A stretch of 64,000 nucleotides of DNA from Rhizobium sp. BT04 (GCF_030053135.1 NZ_CP125652.1:3838501-3902500), one strand, 5' to 3'. Shown: positions 28,477 through 38,578, numbered from the stretch's first letter. The notes: generated from the sequence alone by a model not told the origin. A program made the numbers and translations.

Positions 28477-29597
28477 CAGCGTTCTCCCGTGACGCGTTTG
28501 CGAATGACATTGTTGAAGATCACCGCGATCAGCAGCATGCCGCCGAGGAAGACGAGGTACCAATCCTGGTCGATCGAGGTGTAGGTCAGGCCGATCAGCA
28601 CCATGCCGAAGACGATCGAACCGAAGAATGCGCCGATGGCCGAGCCGTAGCCGCCTGTCAGCAGGCATCCGCCGATGACGGCGGCGATGATGGCTTCGAA
28701 TTCCTTCTGGAAACCGCGGCGCGCATCCGTCGAGCCTGCGTCAAGCACGGTCAGGATGGCGACCAGCGTGGCGCAGAGGGCAGTGATCACGAAAAGCGTG
28801 GTCTTGACGCGGGCAACCGGGACGCCCGATTTTCTGGCAGCGCGCGGATCGCCGCCGGCTGCGAAGATCCAGTTTCCGAAGCGGGTTCTGAGCAGGACCC
28901 AGGTGGCGAGAACGGCGATGCCGAAGAACCACAGGATCTCGACCGGAATTCCCGGCACTTTCGGCGTGCCGTTCGGGAAGGTCTCGATGATCCCGTGCCC
29001 GGCGAGCCATGAGAACAGGCCGATAAAGGCGTCGCCCGAGAAGAATGGCGCGAGCGGGCTGCCGGCTGCGGCTTCCTTCATGCCACGCAGCTGCGTGGCG
29101 CCGCCGCTTGCCCATTTCAGGCCGACGAGCGTCAGGCCGCGCAGGATGAACAGGAAGGCAAGCGTGACGATGAAGGAGGGAAGGCCGGTACGCATGGTGA
29201 TCTGGGCGTTGGTCACGCCGATCACGGCGGCGAAGGCCAGCGCAACGAGGATCGCCACGCTGAGCGGCAGGTGCAGAACGACGAGGGCGGTGCCGAAGAC
29301 CAATCCGGCAAAAGCCACCATCGAGCCGATCGACAGATCGAATTCGCCGCCGATCATCAACAATGCCGCGCCGATCGCCAGAATGCCGAGCTGCGCGGCC
29401 GGCGCCATGAAATTGATCACGCCGGCCAGCGTGAACATGGCGGGATTGGCGGTGAAGAAAAAGAAGATGGTGACGAGCACCAGACCGGCGACGGCGCCGA
29501 GTTCCGGCCGCCGCAGCAGCGCGGTCAAACCCGAAACCTTTTTCAGCCGCTCATCGGATCGGGTGGCAGCCCCATTCTGTTCATTGGCGAGCGTCAT
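28476..29597 (-). CDS. sugar ABC transporter permease, CUT2 family
   Basis: 373 residues with about ten hydrophobic segments; [24 protein letters not shown] is the BPD_transp_2 signature, followed by [21 protein letters not shown] and [20 protein letters not shown]. The N-terminus (30 polar residues) is cytoplasmic. It forms the transmembrane channel with the ATPase encoded immediately downstream and receives substrate from the periplasmic protein encoded 105 nt upstream. A ribose/fructose/inositol-type substrate is expected. Confidence 0.93.
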   Translation of the reverse strand: MTLANEQNGAATRSDERLKKVSGLTALLRRPELGAVAGLVLVTIFFFFTANPAMFTLAGVINFMAPAAQLGILAIGAALLMIGGEFDLSIGSMVAFAGLVFGTALVVLHLPLSVAILVALAFAAVIGVTNAQITMRTGLPSFIVTLAFLFILRGLTLVGLKWASGGATQLRGMKEAAAGSPLAPFFSGDAFIGLFSWLAGHGIIETFPNGTPKVPGIPVEILWFFGIAVLATWVLLRTRFGNWIFAAGGDPRAARKSGVPVARVKTTLFVITALCATLVAILTVLDAGSTDARRGFQKEFEAIIAAVIGGCLLTGGYGSAIGAFFGSIVFGMVLIGLTYTSIDQDWYLVFLGGMLLIAVIFNNVIRKRVTGER

Positions 29598-29702
29598 GGT
29601 TCATTCCTCAAGGATTGGTCGTTGCCGTGCGTGCGCCTTCACGCGTGGAGGCGCGGCGTTGGAGGCAGCCTCCGCCCAGGCGGAAGCTGCCGCGGCTCCG
29701 CC

Positions 29703-30653
29703 TCAGCGGATGCCCTGGGAGGATTTCTCGATGACCGATGCGGCCGCATCCTTCTCGACGAAGCTCGGGCCGGAGGGGACGTTGCCTGCCGGGATCGTGC
29801 CATATCGAGCGTTGAGCGCGAGGAAAGTCACGGGGAGGTAGCCCTGGAGGTATGGCTGCTGGTCCACCGCGAACAATGCCTTGCCGTCGGCGACAGCCTG
29901 CAGGAAGCCGGCCGAAAGATCGTAGGATGCGACCTTGACCTTGTCGCCATTGCCCATCTTCTCGACGACGGCGACCGCACGCTCGCCGACGAGCGGAGCC
30001 GACAGGCCGAGAACGACATCGATGGACGGATCGGAGGTCAGAGCCGCCTGGATCTTCGCTTCAATTTCGGCCGGATCGGCCGTGGTCGGCAAAACGGTGA
30101 CCGTGCCGCCCTCAAAGCCCTTCTCGGTGCCGGCGCAACGCTGATCGAGCGCCGCGTTGCCAACTTCCTGGTTGACGCAGAGGACGTGCTTCAGGCCGAG
30201 CGATTTGAGCTTGGCGCCGACCTTGACGCCGGCCGGCAGTTCGTCCTGGCCGACATGCAGCTTGATGCCGAGTTTTTCGGCCGCGGAAATGCCGGAGTTC
30301 ATCGAGATGACCGGGATGCCGGCGGCAACGGCCTTTTCGATCGCCGAACCGAGCGCATCGGGATCGGGGTTCGAGATGACGATGCCGGCAGGGCTCTGGT
30401 TGACGGCGGCTTCGATCAACTGCGCCATCGCCACCATGTCGAAAGTCTCCGGGGCGCGATAGTCGACTTTGACGTTGCTGTCCTTGGCCGCCTGCATCAT
30501 GCCGTTCTTGACGATCGACCAGAACGGATCGGACGCCTGGCCGTGGGTGACGGCGATGATCGTCGGCTCCTGGGCCTTGGCTCCGACAGCCGCCGTGGTC
30601 GCAACGCCAAGGGCGAGGGCGCCGAATGCGAGCTTCTTCAAAATAGATGTCAT
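29703..30653 (-). CDS. periplasmic sugar-binding protein of the CUT2 transporter
   Basis: 316 residues from MTSILKKLAFGALALGVATT with an ideal SD (GAGGAAGAC). The signal peptide is predicted to be cleaved near AKAQ. The mature part (IIAVTHGQASDPFWSIVKNG, IVISNPDPDALGSAIEKAVA, GIPVISMNSG) is the ribose-binding-protein fold (Peripla_BP_4). It is the first gene of the minus-strand operon that includes permease, ATPase and the catabolic enzymes. Its promoter region holds two LacI-type operators. Confidence 0.92.
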   Translation of the reverse strand: MTSILKKLAFGALALGVATTAAVGAKAQEPTIIAVTHGQASDPFWSIVKNGMMQAAKDSNVKVDYRAPETFDMVAMAQLIEAAVNQSPAGIVISNPDPDALGSAIEKAVAAGIPVISMNSGISAAEKLGIKLHVGQDELPAGVKVGAKLKSLGLKHVLCVNQEVGNAALDQRCAGTEKGFEGGTVTVLPTTADPAEIEAKIQAALTSDPSIDVVLGLSAPLVGERAVAVVEKMGNGDKVKVASYDLSAGFLQAVADGKALFAVDQQPYLQGYLPVTFLALNARYGTIPAGNVPSGPSFVEKDAAASVIEKSSQGIR

Positions 30654-30699
30654 GTCTTCCTCCTCTAGACCATCCACTCCTCAGGATGGCAAAAAACGA

Positions 30700-30740
30700 T
30701 TGCTACCGGGTGCAAACGTACTTGCTACCGGGTGCAAACG
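30700..30740. promoter_or_regulatory. two LacI-type operators in direct tandem
   Basis: TTGCTACCGGGTGCAAACG occurs identically at 30700-30718 and 30722-30740, 22 bp apart. Each contains the pseudo-palindrome TTGC-n2-CCGG-n2-GCAA with the central CG expected for a LacI-family site. They lie between the start of the ABC operon (30653) and the LacI gene (30833), so they likely control both. Confidence 0.75.
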
Positions 30741-30832
30741 GGTGCATCTTATTCACGGATGCGCTAAAATCAAGCATTCATTTCATCTGAATCATAAAAT
30801 GGAATGTTTGTTTCATTTTTGGGGAGGCATCA

Positions 30833-31828
30833 TTGCGAAAAAGAGCAACGGCCAAAGAGGTCGCGGATGCGGCAGGCGTCTCGAAGTGGACGGTCATCCG
30901 GGCATTTACGCCGGGCGCCTCGATCACCGAGGAAAGCAAGCGTAGGGTTCTCGAGGCGGCGGCCGTGCTTAACTACACGCCCAATCTGCTCGCCCGTAGT
31001 CTCGCGACCAATCTGACGCATCAGGTCGCGGTCTTCGTCGACGACTTCGCCAATCCCCAGAAGCTGCCGTTCCTGGAAACCCTGACCGAACGTTTGCAGG
31101 CGGAAGGCCTGGTCGCGGTGCTGATCAATATCAACAATCACTTCGATCACGTCCATGCGCTGCTGAACGCCGATCAGCGTCAGGTCGACGCCGTCATCCT
31201 CTTCGGCACCGCCTTTCGCAATGAAACGCTGAGCGACCGGCAATTGGGCAGGGGCATGCCGCCGATGTTCGTCCTGGCGCGTGACAGCCAGATCGACGGG
31301 GTGCCGGCCGTCGTCTGCGACGCCGAACTGGCGCTGCGCGACATTGTCGACCACCTCTATGAAAGGGGATACCGGCGTCCCGGTTTCATGACCGGTGCGC
31401 CGGCGCTATCGACGGCGCTGCGGCGCCGGCAGCATTTCATCGATTTCTGGAAGGGGAAGGGGGTGGACGAGATCACCATTCTGTCCGCCGACAGATACAG
31501 TGCCGAAGCTGGGGCAGGATCCGTCCGTCACTATCTGAACGACATCGACCCGGCCGCAGGGGTCGACGTCCTCATGTGCGAAAATGATATCCTCGCCCTC
31601 GGAGCGATGGACGAGATCCGCGGCAATTTCGGACTGCGGATACCTGATGACATCGCCGTCGTCGGCTTCGACAATTACGAACTCGGCGGCGCCTCCTGCT
31701 ACGGCCTGACGACCTATGAGCAGCCGAGGATCGAGATGGTGCAGGCGGTCATCGGCATGATCAAGGGCCGGCTGGAGCCGGAAACCGTAACCCTTCCCGG
31801 CAAGCTGGTCGTGCGCACATCCACATAG
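30833..31828 (+). CDS. LacI-family transcriptional regulator
   Basis: 331 residues from a TTG start with a strong SD (GGGGAGG). RATAKEVADAAGVSKWTVIRA is the HTH, followed by a hinge-like LNYTPNLLARSLATN. The C-terminal sugar-binding domain has the family pattern VAVFVDDFANP and ends with IPDDIAVVGFDNYELGGASC. It is divergent from the ABC/iolG operon and followed by an iolE-like gene. It probably represses both via the paired operators until the imported cyclitol or sugar, or a product, binds. Confidence 0.93.
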   Translation: MRKRATAKEVADAAGVSKWTVIRAFTPGASITEESKRRVLEAAAVLNYTPNLLARSLATNLTHQVAVFVDDFANPQKLPFLETLTERLQAEGLVAVLININNHFDHVHALLNADQRQVDAVILFGTAFRNETLSDRQLGRGMPPMFVLARDSQIDGVPAVVCDAELALRDIVDHLYERGYRRPGFMTGAPALSTALRRRQHFIDFWKGKGVDEITILSADRYSAEAGAGSVRHYLNDIDPAAGVDVLMCENDILALGAMDEIRGNFGLRIPDDIAVVGFDNYELGGASCYGLTTYEQPRIEMVQAVIGMIKGRLEPETVTLPGKLVVRTST

Positions 31829-31903
31829 GCCATTTCCACATGGGGCGCTCCTTTTCGCGGCCACCAGGCGGCACTCTCAAGACATATCTCGGAGGAAATA
31901 TCC

Positions 31904-32815
31904 ATGACTGGACATATCACTGCCTTGCCCGTTGGCGTGCGTCTGGCGGTCAGTCCGCTGTCATGGGCCAACGACGTTCTGGAAGACCTCGGCGCCGACA
32001 TATCGCTGGAAACCTGCCTCCGGGACGCTGCCGAGAGCGGCTATGAGGGGATCGAGCTCGGGCGGAAATTCCCGCGCGAGGCAGGAGCGCTCCGCTCGCT
32101 GCTGGACAGCCATCGGCTTGCTCTCGCATCCGGATGGCATTCCGGCGAGTTGGCCGAGCGCAGTGTCGACGACGAGATGAAGGCCGTTGCCGGGCACGCC
32201 GCGCTGCTGCGAGCGATGGATTGCAAGGTGATGGTCTATGGCGAAGTCGCGATGATGACGCCTGGATCGCCGCTGGATGCACCGATGTCGCAGCGGTTGC
32301 GCATGCCGGCGGCCGAAGTAGCGGGATATGCCGGGCGCCTGACCGATTTCGCCGGACGCCTGGCGACGGAATATGGTCTGACGCTTGCCTACCACCATCA
32401 CCTGATGATGGTCGCCGAAACGTTCGACGAGATATCGGCAATCTTTGACAAGACAGGCTCGGCGGCGGGACTGCTTCTCGATACCGGCCATGCCGTCGCC
32501 GGCGGCTTCGACTATGCTAGGCTGATCGATCGGTTCGGCGATCGCGTCGTGCACATTCATCTGAAAGACATTCGAGGTCCTGTTATCGACGAGGTGCGTG
32601 CGGGTGACATGAGCTTCAATGCCGGCGTGCGCCGGGGCATGTTCACCGTCCCCGGCGACGGCATCATCGATTTCAAGCGGCTTGCCCGTTTCGTCAGGGA
32701 CAGCGGCTATCGCGGATGGCTGGTCGTCGAAGCCGAGCAGGACCCCGCCGTCGCTGAACCACGCCCCGCCGTCGAGCGGGCATTTAAGCATGTGCAGGCA
32801 AATTTCCGGAGCTGA
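31904..32815 (+). CDS. iolE: myo-inosose-2 dehydratase-like TIM-barrel protein (IolE)
   Basis: 303 residues. VRLAVSPLSWANDVLEDLGA, then SLETCLRDAAESGYEGIELG and RKFP, matches the opening of IolE closely. LAYHHHLMMVAETFDEISAI, LLLDTGHAVAGGFD and VHIHLKDI supply His/Asp/Glu metal ligands. It would dehydrate 2-keto-myo-inositol or a related ketocyclitol made by the iolG-like enzyme. It follows the LacI gene by 75 nt with an SD (GGAGGAAAT) and likely belongs to the same regulon. IolB, IolC and IolD partners are not in the window. Confidence 0.8.
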   Translation: MTGHITALPVGVRLAVSPLSWANDVLEDLGADISLETCLRDAAESGYEGIELGRKFPREAGALRSLLDSHRLALASGWHSGELAERSVDDEMKAVAGHAALLRAMDCKVMVYGEVAMMTPGSPLDAPMSQRLRMPAAEVAGYAGRLTDFAGRLATEYGLTLAYHHHLMMVAETFDEISAIFDKTGSAAGLLLDTGHAVAGGFDYARLIDRFGDRVVHIHLKDIRGPVIDEVRAGDMSFNAGVRRGMFTVPGDGIIDFKRLARFVRDSGYRGWLVVEAEQDPAVAEPRPAVERAFKHVQANFRS

Positions 32816-32981
32816 GCCGATTTCTTCGGCGGCATGATATCCTCACCGGAAACCGATCCCTGCGCGCCGGCGTTCTCCTTCCATGGCCGAAATGAAATCC
32901 CCCGCTGATCATGACGAGGCGCCGCCTAGCGAAGACGGTGCAAAGCCGGGCGCGGATATCGGAGACGGCCGGAAGTAGGAC

Positions 32982-34355
32982 TCAGTACTGATAGTCCTCG
33001 AAGACCGGTTCCACGGAACCCTGCCAGCGGCCGTGATAGAGCGACAGCAGATCCTCGGCGAGTGTCGCCTTCTTAGCGAGCACTTCATCGAGCGGCGCCA
33101 GGAAGATCGTCTCGTCCTGGCCTTCGCGGTTGAGCCTGCTGCGCGCCTTGAGGCCGGCTCTCGATATGCCGACCACCTCGCGCGCGACATCGAGCAGCGC
33201 ATGCCCGCGAAACTCAGCCTTCAACCCTTGCGCCGGAACGGCATTGCGCAGGGCGCCGACCTCGGCAAAGCTCCAATCGCTCGTCAGTTCGTCGGCGGCC
33301 TGAAGGGCCGCATCGTCGTAGAGCAGGCCGACCCAGAAGGCCGGCAACGCGCAGATGCGCCGCCACGGGCCGCCGTCGGCGCCGCGCATTTCGAGGAAAC
33401 GCTTCATCCGCACGTCGGGAAAGAGCGTGGAGAGATGGTTCGTCCAGTCGCCCATCGTCGGCGAGGGATCGGCGACCTCGCCCTTCAATGCGCCGTTCAT
33501 GAACTGGCGGAAGGTGACATGGGTACAGTCGTGATAGCGGCCGTCACGGACGATGAAATACATCGGCACGTCAAGCGCCCATTCGGCATAGTCGCGGAAG
33601 CCGAAATCGTCGCGGAAGGTAAAATCGAGCAGGCCCGAGCGCTGGTTGTCGACATCGCGCCAGATATCGCCGCGCCAGGAGAGCAGCCCGTTCGGCTTGC
33701 CCTCGGTGAAGGGCGAGGATGCGAAGAGCGCGGTCGCCAGCGATTGCAGCTTCATCGAGACGCGCATCTTCTGGCGCATGTCGGCTTCCGAGGAGAAATC
33801 GAGGTTCACCTGGATCGTGCAGGTGCGGTACATCATGTCGAGACCTTGGGTGCCGACCTTCGGCATATAGCGGGTCATGATCTCGTAGCGCGATTTCGGC
33901 ATCTGCGGGGTTTGCGCATAGGTCCATTTCGGGCTGCCGCCGATGCCGAGGAAGCGGATGCCCATCGGCTCGGCGATGTCGCGCAACGTCGCCAGGTGGT
34001 GGTTCGATTCCCTGCAGGTTTCGTGGAGCGTTTCCAGCGGTGCGCCGGAGAGTTCGAACTGGCCGCCCGGCTCGATCGAGATCGCGCCCATGCCACTCTG
34101 CTCGGCCAGGCCGATGATATTGCCGCCATCCATGATCGGCTCCCAGCCGCTCTTCGCCTGCAGGCCGGTGAGCAGGGCCGAAATGCTGGCATCGCCGAAA
34201 TAGGGAACCGGGCTGTTGTCGGCGCGGAAGAAGGCGAACTTCTCGTGTTCGGTGCCGATCCGGAAGCGCTCCCGCGGCTTGTTGCCTGCGGCGATGTAAT
34301 CGGTCAGATCCTGGACCGAAGAGAGCGGTGTCTGGTCGGTAGTGTCGCGGGCCAT
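32982..34355 (-). CDS. gshA: glutamate-cysteine ligase, plant/alphaproteobacterial type
   Basis: 457 residues from MARDTTDQTPL; the open frame extends to 34421 without a convincing SD. FRIGTEHEKFAFF is the GCS2 ATP/Glu-binding opening, followed by IMDGGNIIGLAEQSGMGAIS and IEPGGQFELSGAP, FLGIGGSPKWTYAQTPQMPK and RTCTIQVNLDFSSEADM. It makes gamma-glutamylcysteine, the first step of glutathione synthesis. The plant-like form is typical for alphaproteobacteria. It is followed on the opposite side by the rsmE gene 146 nt upstream, on the same strand. Confidence 0.95.
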   Translation of the reverse strand: MARDTTDQTPLSSVQDLTDYIAAGNKPRERFRIGTEHEKFAFFRADNSPVPYFGDASISALLTGLQAKSGWEPIMDGGNIIGLAEQSGMGAISIEPGGQFELSGAPLETLHETCRESNHHLATLRDIAEPMGIRFLGIGGSPKWTYAQTPQMPKSRYEIMTRYMPKVGTQGLDMMYRTCTIQVNLDFSSEADMRQKMRVSMKLQSLATALFASSPFTEGKPNGLLSWRGDIWRDVDNQRSGLLDFTFRDDFGFRDYAEWALDVPMYFIVRDGRYHDCTHVTFRQFMNGALKGEVADPSPTMGDWTNHLSTLFPDVRMKRFLEMRGADGGPWRRICALPAFWVGLLYDDAALQAADELTSDWSFAEVGALRNAVPAQGLKAEFRGHALLDVAREVVGISRAGLKARSRLNREGQDETIFLAPLDEVLAKKATLAEDLLSLYHGRWQGSVEPVFEDYQY

Positions 34356-34501
34356 GCGGGATACCTGTATTCGAAAAGGCGCCCAGGGGGCCGGGCAGTT
34401 GGAAGGGTGATTAGGACCCAAGCCACGTCTGTTGCAAGTGAAATTCTTTCAACGACGCATCAAAAAAATAGCAGCGATTTCGATGTCAACCCGTTTTCGA
34501 G

Positions 34502-35239
34502 CTAATTCCAGTCGCCGATCGCCGCCTGCACCACCGCCAGCGCCGCAACGGCTGCGGTATCGGCCCGGAGGATGCGTGGTCCGAGCGGAATGGCGGTGAC
34601 GAAATCGAGGCTTCGAAGCCGTGCCCGTTCCTCTTCCGAAAAGCCGCCTTCCGGCCCGACCAGCAGCGCGAGGTGCCTTTCCCTGATCGCCGACAGCACC
34701 GGCAGCGGGTTCTGGCCGGCATCGCCCTCGTCGCAATAGATGATGCGGCGCTCCTTCGGCCAGCGGTCGAGCAAGTCGAGAAGCCTCACCGGCTCGGCCA
34801 CCTCGGGTATGCCGAGAATGCCGCATTGCTCCGCCGCCTCGACGACATTGGCGCGCAGCTTGTCGAGATTGGTGATCTTGCCCTGGACGTGCTGGGTCAT
34901 CACCGGCTGCAGCAGGCCGGCGCCCATTTCGACTGCCTTCTGCACCAGATAATCCAGGCGGCCGACCTTGAGCGGCGCAAAGAGATAATGCAGGTCTGAG
35001 GGCGCGGGCTGCGGTCGCGTCTCTTCGATTGCCGTCAGGAGGATGCGTTTGCGCGTGGGGAAGGACAGGGCGGCCTTCCACTCGCCGTCGCGGCCGTTGA
35101 AGAGCAGGATCTCCGCGCCTGCCTCCAGTCGCAGCACATTGGCGAGATAGTTGAACTGATCGGCACTCGCCTCGAAGGCGGCACCGCGGGAAAGCGGCGC
35201 GTCGACGAAAAGCCGTTGCATGCGGAAATTGGCGCGCAT
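34502..35239 (-). CDS. rsmE: 16S rRNA m3U1498 methyltransferase
   Basis: 245 residues. [20 protein letters not shown] and [20 protein letters not shown] form the N-terminal PUA-like domain. [13 protein letters not shown] and [18 protein letters not shown] are the SPOUT trefoil-knot motifs that bind SAM. It modifies U1498 of 16S rRNA in 30S subunits. The first Met may instead be the seventh residue (MQRLFVDA). It precedes gshA in the same direction and lies 17 nt after the phosphate transporter. Confidence 0.94.
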   Translation of the reverse strand: MRANFRMQRLFVDAPLSRGAAFEASADQFNYLANVLRLEAGAEILLFNGRDGEWKAALSFPTRKRILLTAIEETRPQPAPSDLHYLFAPLKVGRLDYLVQKAVEMGAGLLQPVMTQHVQGKITNLDKLRANVVEAAEQCGILGIPEVAEPVRLLDLLDRWPKERRIIYCDEGDAGQNPLPVLSAIRERHLALLVGPEGGFSEEERARLRSLDFVTAIPLGPRILRADTAAVAALAVVQAAIGDWN

Positions 35240-35255
35240 TCGAAAACTCGGGGTT

Positions 35256-36752
35256 TCAGACGAAGAGCGCGAACATAACCCAATAAATCATGGCCGCAAG
35301 CGCTCCCGAAACCGGCACGGTGACGATCCAGGCAGCGACGATCGTCATGAAATGCGAACGGCGCACGAGATAGCGCCGCCGCGTCTCGTGAATGTTCGGT
35401 TCCTCCGGCTCGTCGATATCGAAGCTCTCGGCCTTGCGCCTGATATAGGCGATGCGGCGCTTCGAATGGCGCGTGTACCATTCGCGGAAGAAGCCGACGC
35501 CGAAGACGGAGCCGACGGCGATATGCGTGGTGCTGACCGGCAGGCCGAGCCAGGAGGCGACGATGACGGTGAAGGCGGTCGACAGCGCGACGCAATAGGC
35601 CCGCATCGGATTGAGTTTGGTGATCTCCTCGCCGACGAGGCGGATGAGGCGGGGGCCGAACAGCAGCAGGCCGACGGAGATGCCGAAGGCGCCGATCAGC
35701 ATCACCCAGAGCGGCGGATGTCCGATGGCGTCGCCGCCGATTCCGACCGAATGGACGATCGCCGACAGCGGCCCGACCGCGTTCGAAACGTCGTTGGCGC
35801 CATGCGCGAAGGACAGCAGCGCCGCAGAGCCGATCAGCGGCAACCGGAACAGCACCCGCAGCGAGCTGTTGCGGTTTTCGAGATCCCGCGCCTGGGCGAG
35901 AACGAGCGGCCGGGCGGCAAGCCAGCTGACCAGCCCGATGCCGATGCCGATGAGGAGGATGGTGAAAGACGGAAATTTGCCGGTGGGCGACAGCTGCAGC
36001 ACCATATAGGCCATGAAGCCGCCCGCCATCACCGCGACCAGCACCGGCACCCAGCGCCGCGCCGCCGCGACCTTGTCGTCGCGATAGATGATCAGCGTCT
36101 TGACGAGATAAAGCAGCCCGGCGGCGATCAGCCCGCCGATCAGCGGCGAGGTGATCCAGCTCGAGGTGATCTCCAGCATCACCCGCCAGTTCACCGGCTC
36201 CGGCCCGACGGCCGAGATGCCGGCGCCGATCACCGCCCCGACGATCGCATGGGTGGTGGAAACCGGCGCGTTCATCCAGGTGGCGAGGTTGATCCAGAGG
36301 GCCGCCGCCATCAGCGCCGCCATCATGATCCAGCCGAGCGTCACCGGCGGCACCTGGACCGCATCGACGATGCTGGAGGAGATCGTCTTGACGACCTCGC
36401 TGCCGGCGACCGTGGCGCCGAGGATTTCGAAAATCGCCGCGATGACCAGCGCCTGGCCCATCGTCATGGCGCGCGCGCCGACGGCGGCACCCACATTGTT
36501 GGTCACGTCATTGGCGCCGATGTTCATCGCCATGTAGCCGGCAAGGGCTGCTGCCGCCACGACGAGCACCGCTCCCGGCCGGTCGAACACGTAGACACCG
36601 GCAAACAACATGGCGAGACCGACGAAGATCAGCCCGAGACCAGGCGCAACCAGCCGCCGCAAAACATGCTTCGCCGCGTCCTCGGCATGGGTGATCTTGT
36701 CGAGGTCCTTGTCGAGCGTGCGTTTCGTGAGGACTGTGGGACGTGCCGGCAT
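35256..36752 (-). CDS. pit: PiT-family inorganic phosphate transporter
   Basis: 498 residues with about 10-12 transmembrane segments. Two duplicated PiT signatures are visible: [20 protein letters not shown] (N-terminal) and [20 protein letters not shown] (C-terminal), each with the GANDV/N core, plus [10 protein letters not shown] and [11 protein letters not shown] hydrophilic loop near residue 440 is charged. It should be a low-affinity phosphate:H+ or Na+ symporter. No DUF47 (orfA/PhoU-like) partner, often next to rhizobial pit, is present in the adjacent genes. Confidence 0.94.
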   Translation of the reverse strand: MPARPTVLTKRTLDKDLDKITHAEDAAKHVLRRLVAPGLGLIFVGLAMLFAGVYVFDRPGAVLVVAAAALAGYMAMNIGANDVTNNVGAAVGARAMTMGQALVIAAIFEILGATVAGSEVVKTISSSIVDAVQVPPVTLGWIMMAALMAAALWINLATWMNAPVSTTHAIVGAVIGAGISAVGPEPVNWRVMLEITSSWITSPLIGGLIAAGLLYLVKTLIIYRDDKVAAARRWVPVLVAVMAGGFMAYMVLQLSPTGKFPSFTILLIGIGIGLVSWLAARPLVLAQARDLENRNSSLRVLFRLPLIGSAALLSFAHGANDVSNAVGPLSAIVHSVGIGGDAIGHPPLWVMLIGAFGISVGLLLFGPRLIRLVGEEITKLNPMRAYCVALSTAFTVIVASWLGLPVSTTHIAVGSVFGVGFFREWYTRHSKRRIAYIRRKAESFDIDEPEEPNIHETRRRYLVRRSHFMTIVAAWIVTVPVSGALAAMIYWVMFALFV

Positions 36753-36815
36753 TCTTTTCCCGAGGTATGAAATCTGCTTCTACGCTGCTTTTCTAGCACC
36801 GCAAGATGGCAGGAT

Positions 36816-37373
36816 TCATTCCGCCGGAATTTGTTTGGTCGCCGGAATGCGCTTTGCCGATAGCCTGTCGGTCATCTTCTTCTTGAAGGCGAGGAAAAGG
36901 TGACGGAGTTCAGGTTCGCGCACGCGCCCGGCCGCCTCGTCGAACGATACCCATTCGATGGTGCGTTCGCCCTTTTCCTTGAAGTTCTTCGCCATGTCGG
37001 TGACTTCGAGCGCATAGACCTGCACCTTGCAGACCACCTGCACTCCGTCGCGCAGCACTTTCGAATAGCTGTAAGCACCGAGCGTGTCCGTCTCGACCGC
37101 GCCGCGGACGCCGGCTTCCTCAAGAGCTTCCTGTGCGGCGACCTCATGGGCGCATTTGCCGGTCATCGGCCAGCCCTTGGGAATGACCCAGCGGCCGGTA
37201 TCGCGGCTCGTCATCAGCAGCACTTCGACGTCACCGCTCTTCTTCTTTACCCGATAGCAGATCGCACCATACTGTTGGCGCGGCGGGCGCCGGAACATCA
37301 GTTGCACATCGGATGCCAGTCGGGCGAGAAGAGTCAATTGTCGGGTCACCTTCGCAGTGGTTTTAGGAATCAC
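36816..37373 (-). CDS. Nudix hydrolase with a non-canonical Nudix box
   Basis: 185 residues; the ATG 25 codons downstream (MFRRPPRQQYG) is an alternative start. QYGAICYRVKKKSGDVEVLL opens the Nudix fold. The box GWPMTGKCAHEVAAQEALEE-AGV keeps the first Gly and the EExG end, but Lys replaces the first Glu and Gln replaces the Arg. The catalytic EExxEE-type pair is retained. Members of the PKGWP subgroup hydrolyse diphosphoinositol- or nucleoside-diphosphate-like substrates. It is upstream of pit on the same strand with a 63-nt gap. Confidence 0.82.
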   Translation of the reverse strand: MIPKTTAKVTRQLTLLARLASDVQLMFRRPPRQQYGAICYRVKKKSGDVEVLLMTSRDTGRWVIPKGWPMTGKCAHEVAAQEALEEAGVRGAVETDTLGAYSYSKVLRDGVQVVCKVQVYALEVTDMAKNFKEKGERTIEWVSFDEAAGRVREPELRHLFLAFKKKMTDRLSAKRIPATKQIPAE

Positions 37374-37602
37374 TCATATACGTGTATCACGAAAAGCCTA
37401 CACAATCCAAAAGAGCCACGGGACGATCCGAAACGCGATTCGATCGCCGTTCATAGGGGAATCGAGGCCAGACAGGTTCGGAAAATCCGTCATGTGATGT
37501 CTCGAATGCGCCACGTTGCACAGCTGTACAATATGGCGCGGACTTGCCTTTCGTTCAATGGCAAGATCAAGTGATCCACTATCGTTTCCGATTGTGGTAA
37601 TC

Positions 37603-38481
37603 ATGCGCCTTCCACCGCTCAATGCCATCCGCGCCTTCGAGGCCGTCTGCCGTCACGGCAGCATTCTGAAGGCCGCCGAAGAGCTGAACGTGGTGCGCGG
37701 CGCCGTACGCCAGCAGATCGCCACGCTGGAGAATCACGTTGGCCGCAAGCTCTTTACGCGTGACGGCCGCAGGCTGGTGCCGACCGTCCAGGCCAGCGCT
37801 TTCGCCGCCGCCGCGGGCGCTGCTTTCGACATTCTGCAGCGCGCCGCTTCGGAGCTCGAAGGCAAGGTGCCGGACCGCATCCGGCTCGGCGTGCCCTCTG
37901 CCTTCGCGGTCTGGTGGCTCATGCCGCGCGTCACCGACATGCAGGCAAGCCTCGGCGACACGGCGGTCGACATCGTGCCGATGGCCGTGGCCGAGCCGCT
38001 GCAGATCCACCCGGAATTGGACGCGGTGATCATGGGCGGCGAATACCGGCCGGCCGCAGGAATTACCGCTCTGCGTTTCATGGAGGACGAATTCGGCCCG
38101 GTCGTGACTGCAGCGCTTGCCGCAACACTCTCAAGCGACCCTGCATCGATGGCCGCGCTGACGATGCTCGCCAGCCGCAGCGTTCCGAAGCTCTGGGACG
38201 AATGGTTTGTCGAAAGCGGCACACCGCCGGTCACTTTTTCCCGCGTCCAGGAATTCGAGGATCTGCTGCTGGCGCTGGGTGCTGCCCGCTCCGGGCTTGG
38301 CGTCGCGCTTGCGCCGCGCGCCTCGATCGAAGACGATCTTCAACGCGGGCGTCTGGTCGCCCCCTACGGCTTCATCTCCCGCCCGTCGGGCTACAGCCTC
38401 TGCTGCCGCGCGCCGGACGCGAAACGACCGGCCTTTGCGGCTCTGTCCGGCTGGCTGCTTCGTTGCGGGATATCGGCTTGA
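37603..38481 (+). CDS. LysR regulator, GcvA-like
   Basis: 292 residues from MRLPPLNAIRAFEAVCRHGS; upstream in-frame Mets lack an SD. The HTH (ILKAAEELNVVRGAVRQQIA, TLENHVGRKLFTRDGRRLV) and opening PPLNAIRAFEA are characteristic of the GcvA subgroup. It lies 97 nt before the SahH-like gene in the same direction, suggesting local control of it; effector unknown. GcvA relatives usually sense glycine, purines or other metabolites. Confidence 0.88.
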   Translation: MRLPPLNAIRAFEAVCRHGSILKAAEELNVVRGAVRQQIATLENHVGRKLFTRDGRRLVPTVQASAFAAAAGAAFDILQRAASELEGKVPDRIRLGVPSAFAVWWLMPRVTDMQASLGDTAVDIVPMAVAEPLQIHPELDAVIMGGEYRPAAGITALRFMEDEFGPVVTAALAATLSSDPASMAALTMLASRSVPKLWDEWFVESGTPPVTFSRVQEFEDLLLALGAARSGLGVALAPRASIEDDLQRGRLVAPYGFISRPSGYSLCCRAPDAKRPAFAALSGWLLRCGISA

Positions 38482-38578
38482 AAGGGCAGAATTTCTGCCC
38501 CTTGGCCAGAATTACTTCCATATTCGCAGCCCTGTTGCTCCGTTAAAAACAGCCGGATACGCAAACAGGAAAGAGTTA

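Noticed and set aside
32883..32978. 31-residue plus-strand frame (MAEMKSPADHDEAP) between iolE-like and gshA
   Set aside because: No SD and no conserved feature; too short to call from sequence alone.
35220..36770. Long plus-strand frame (about 516 residues) opposite the pit gene
   Set aside because: It is rich in Asp, Gly, Arg and His repeats (antisense of hydrophobic PiT codons), has no SD or domain, and the minus-strand PiT protein is unmistakable.
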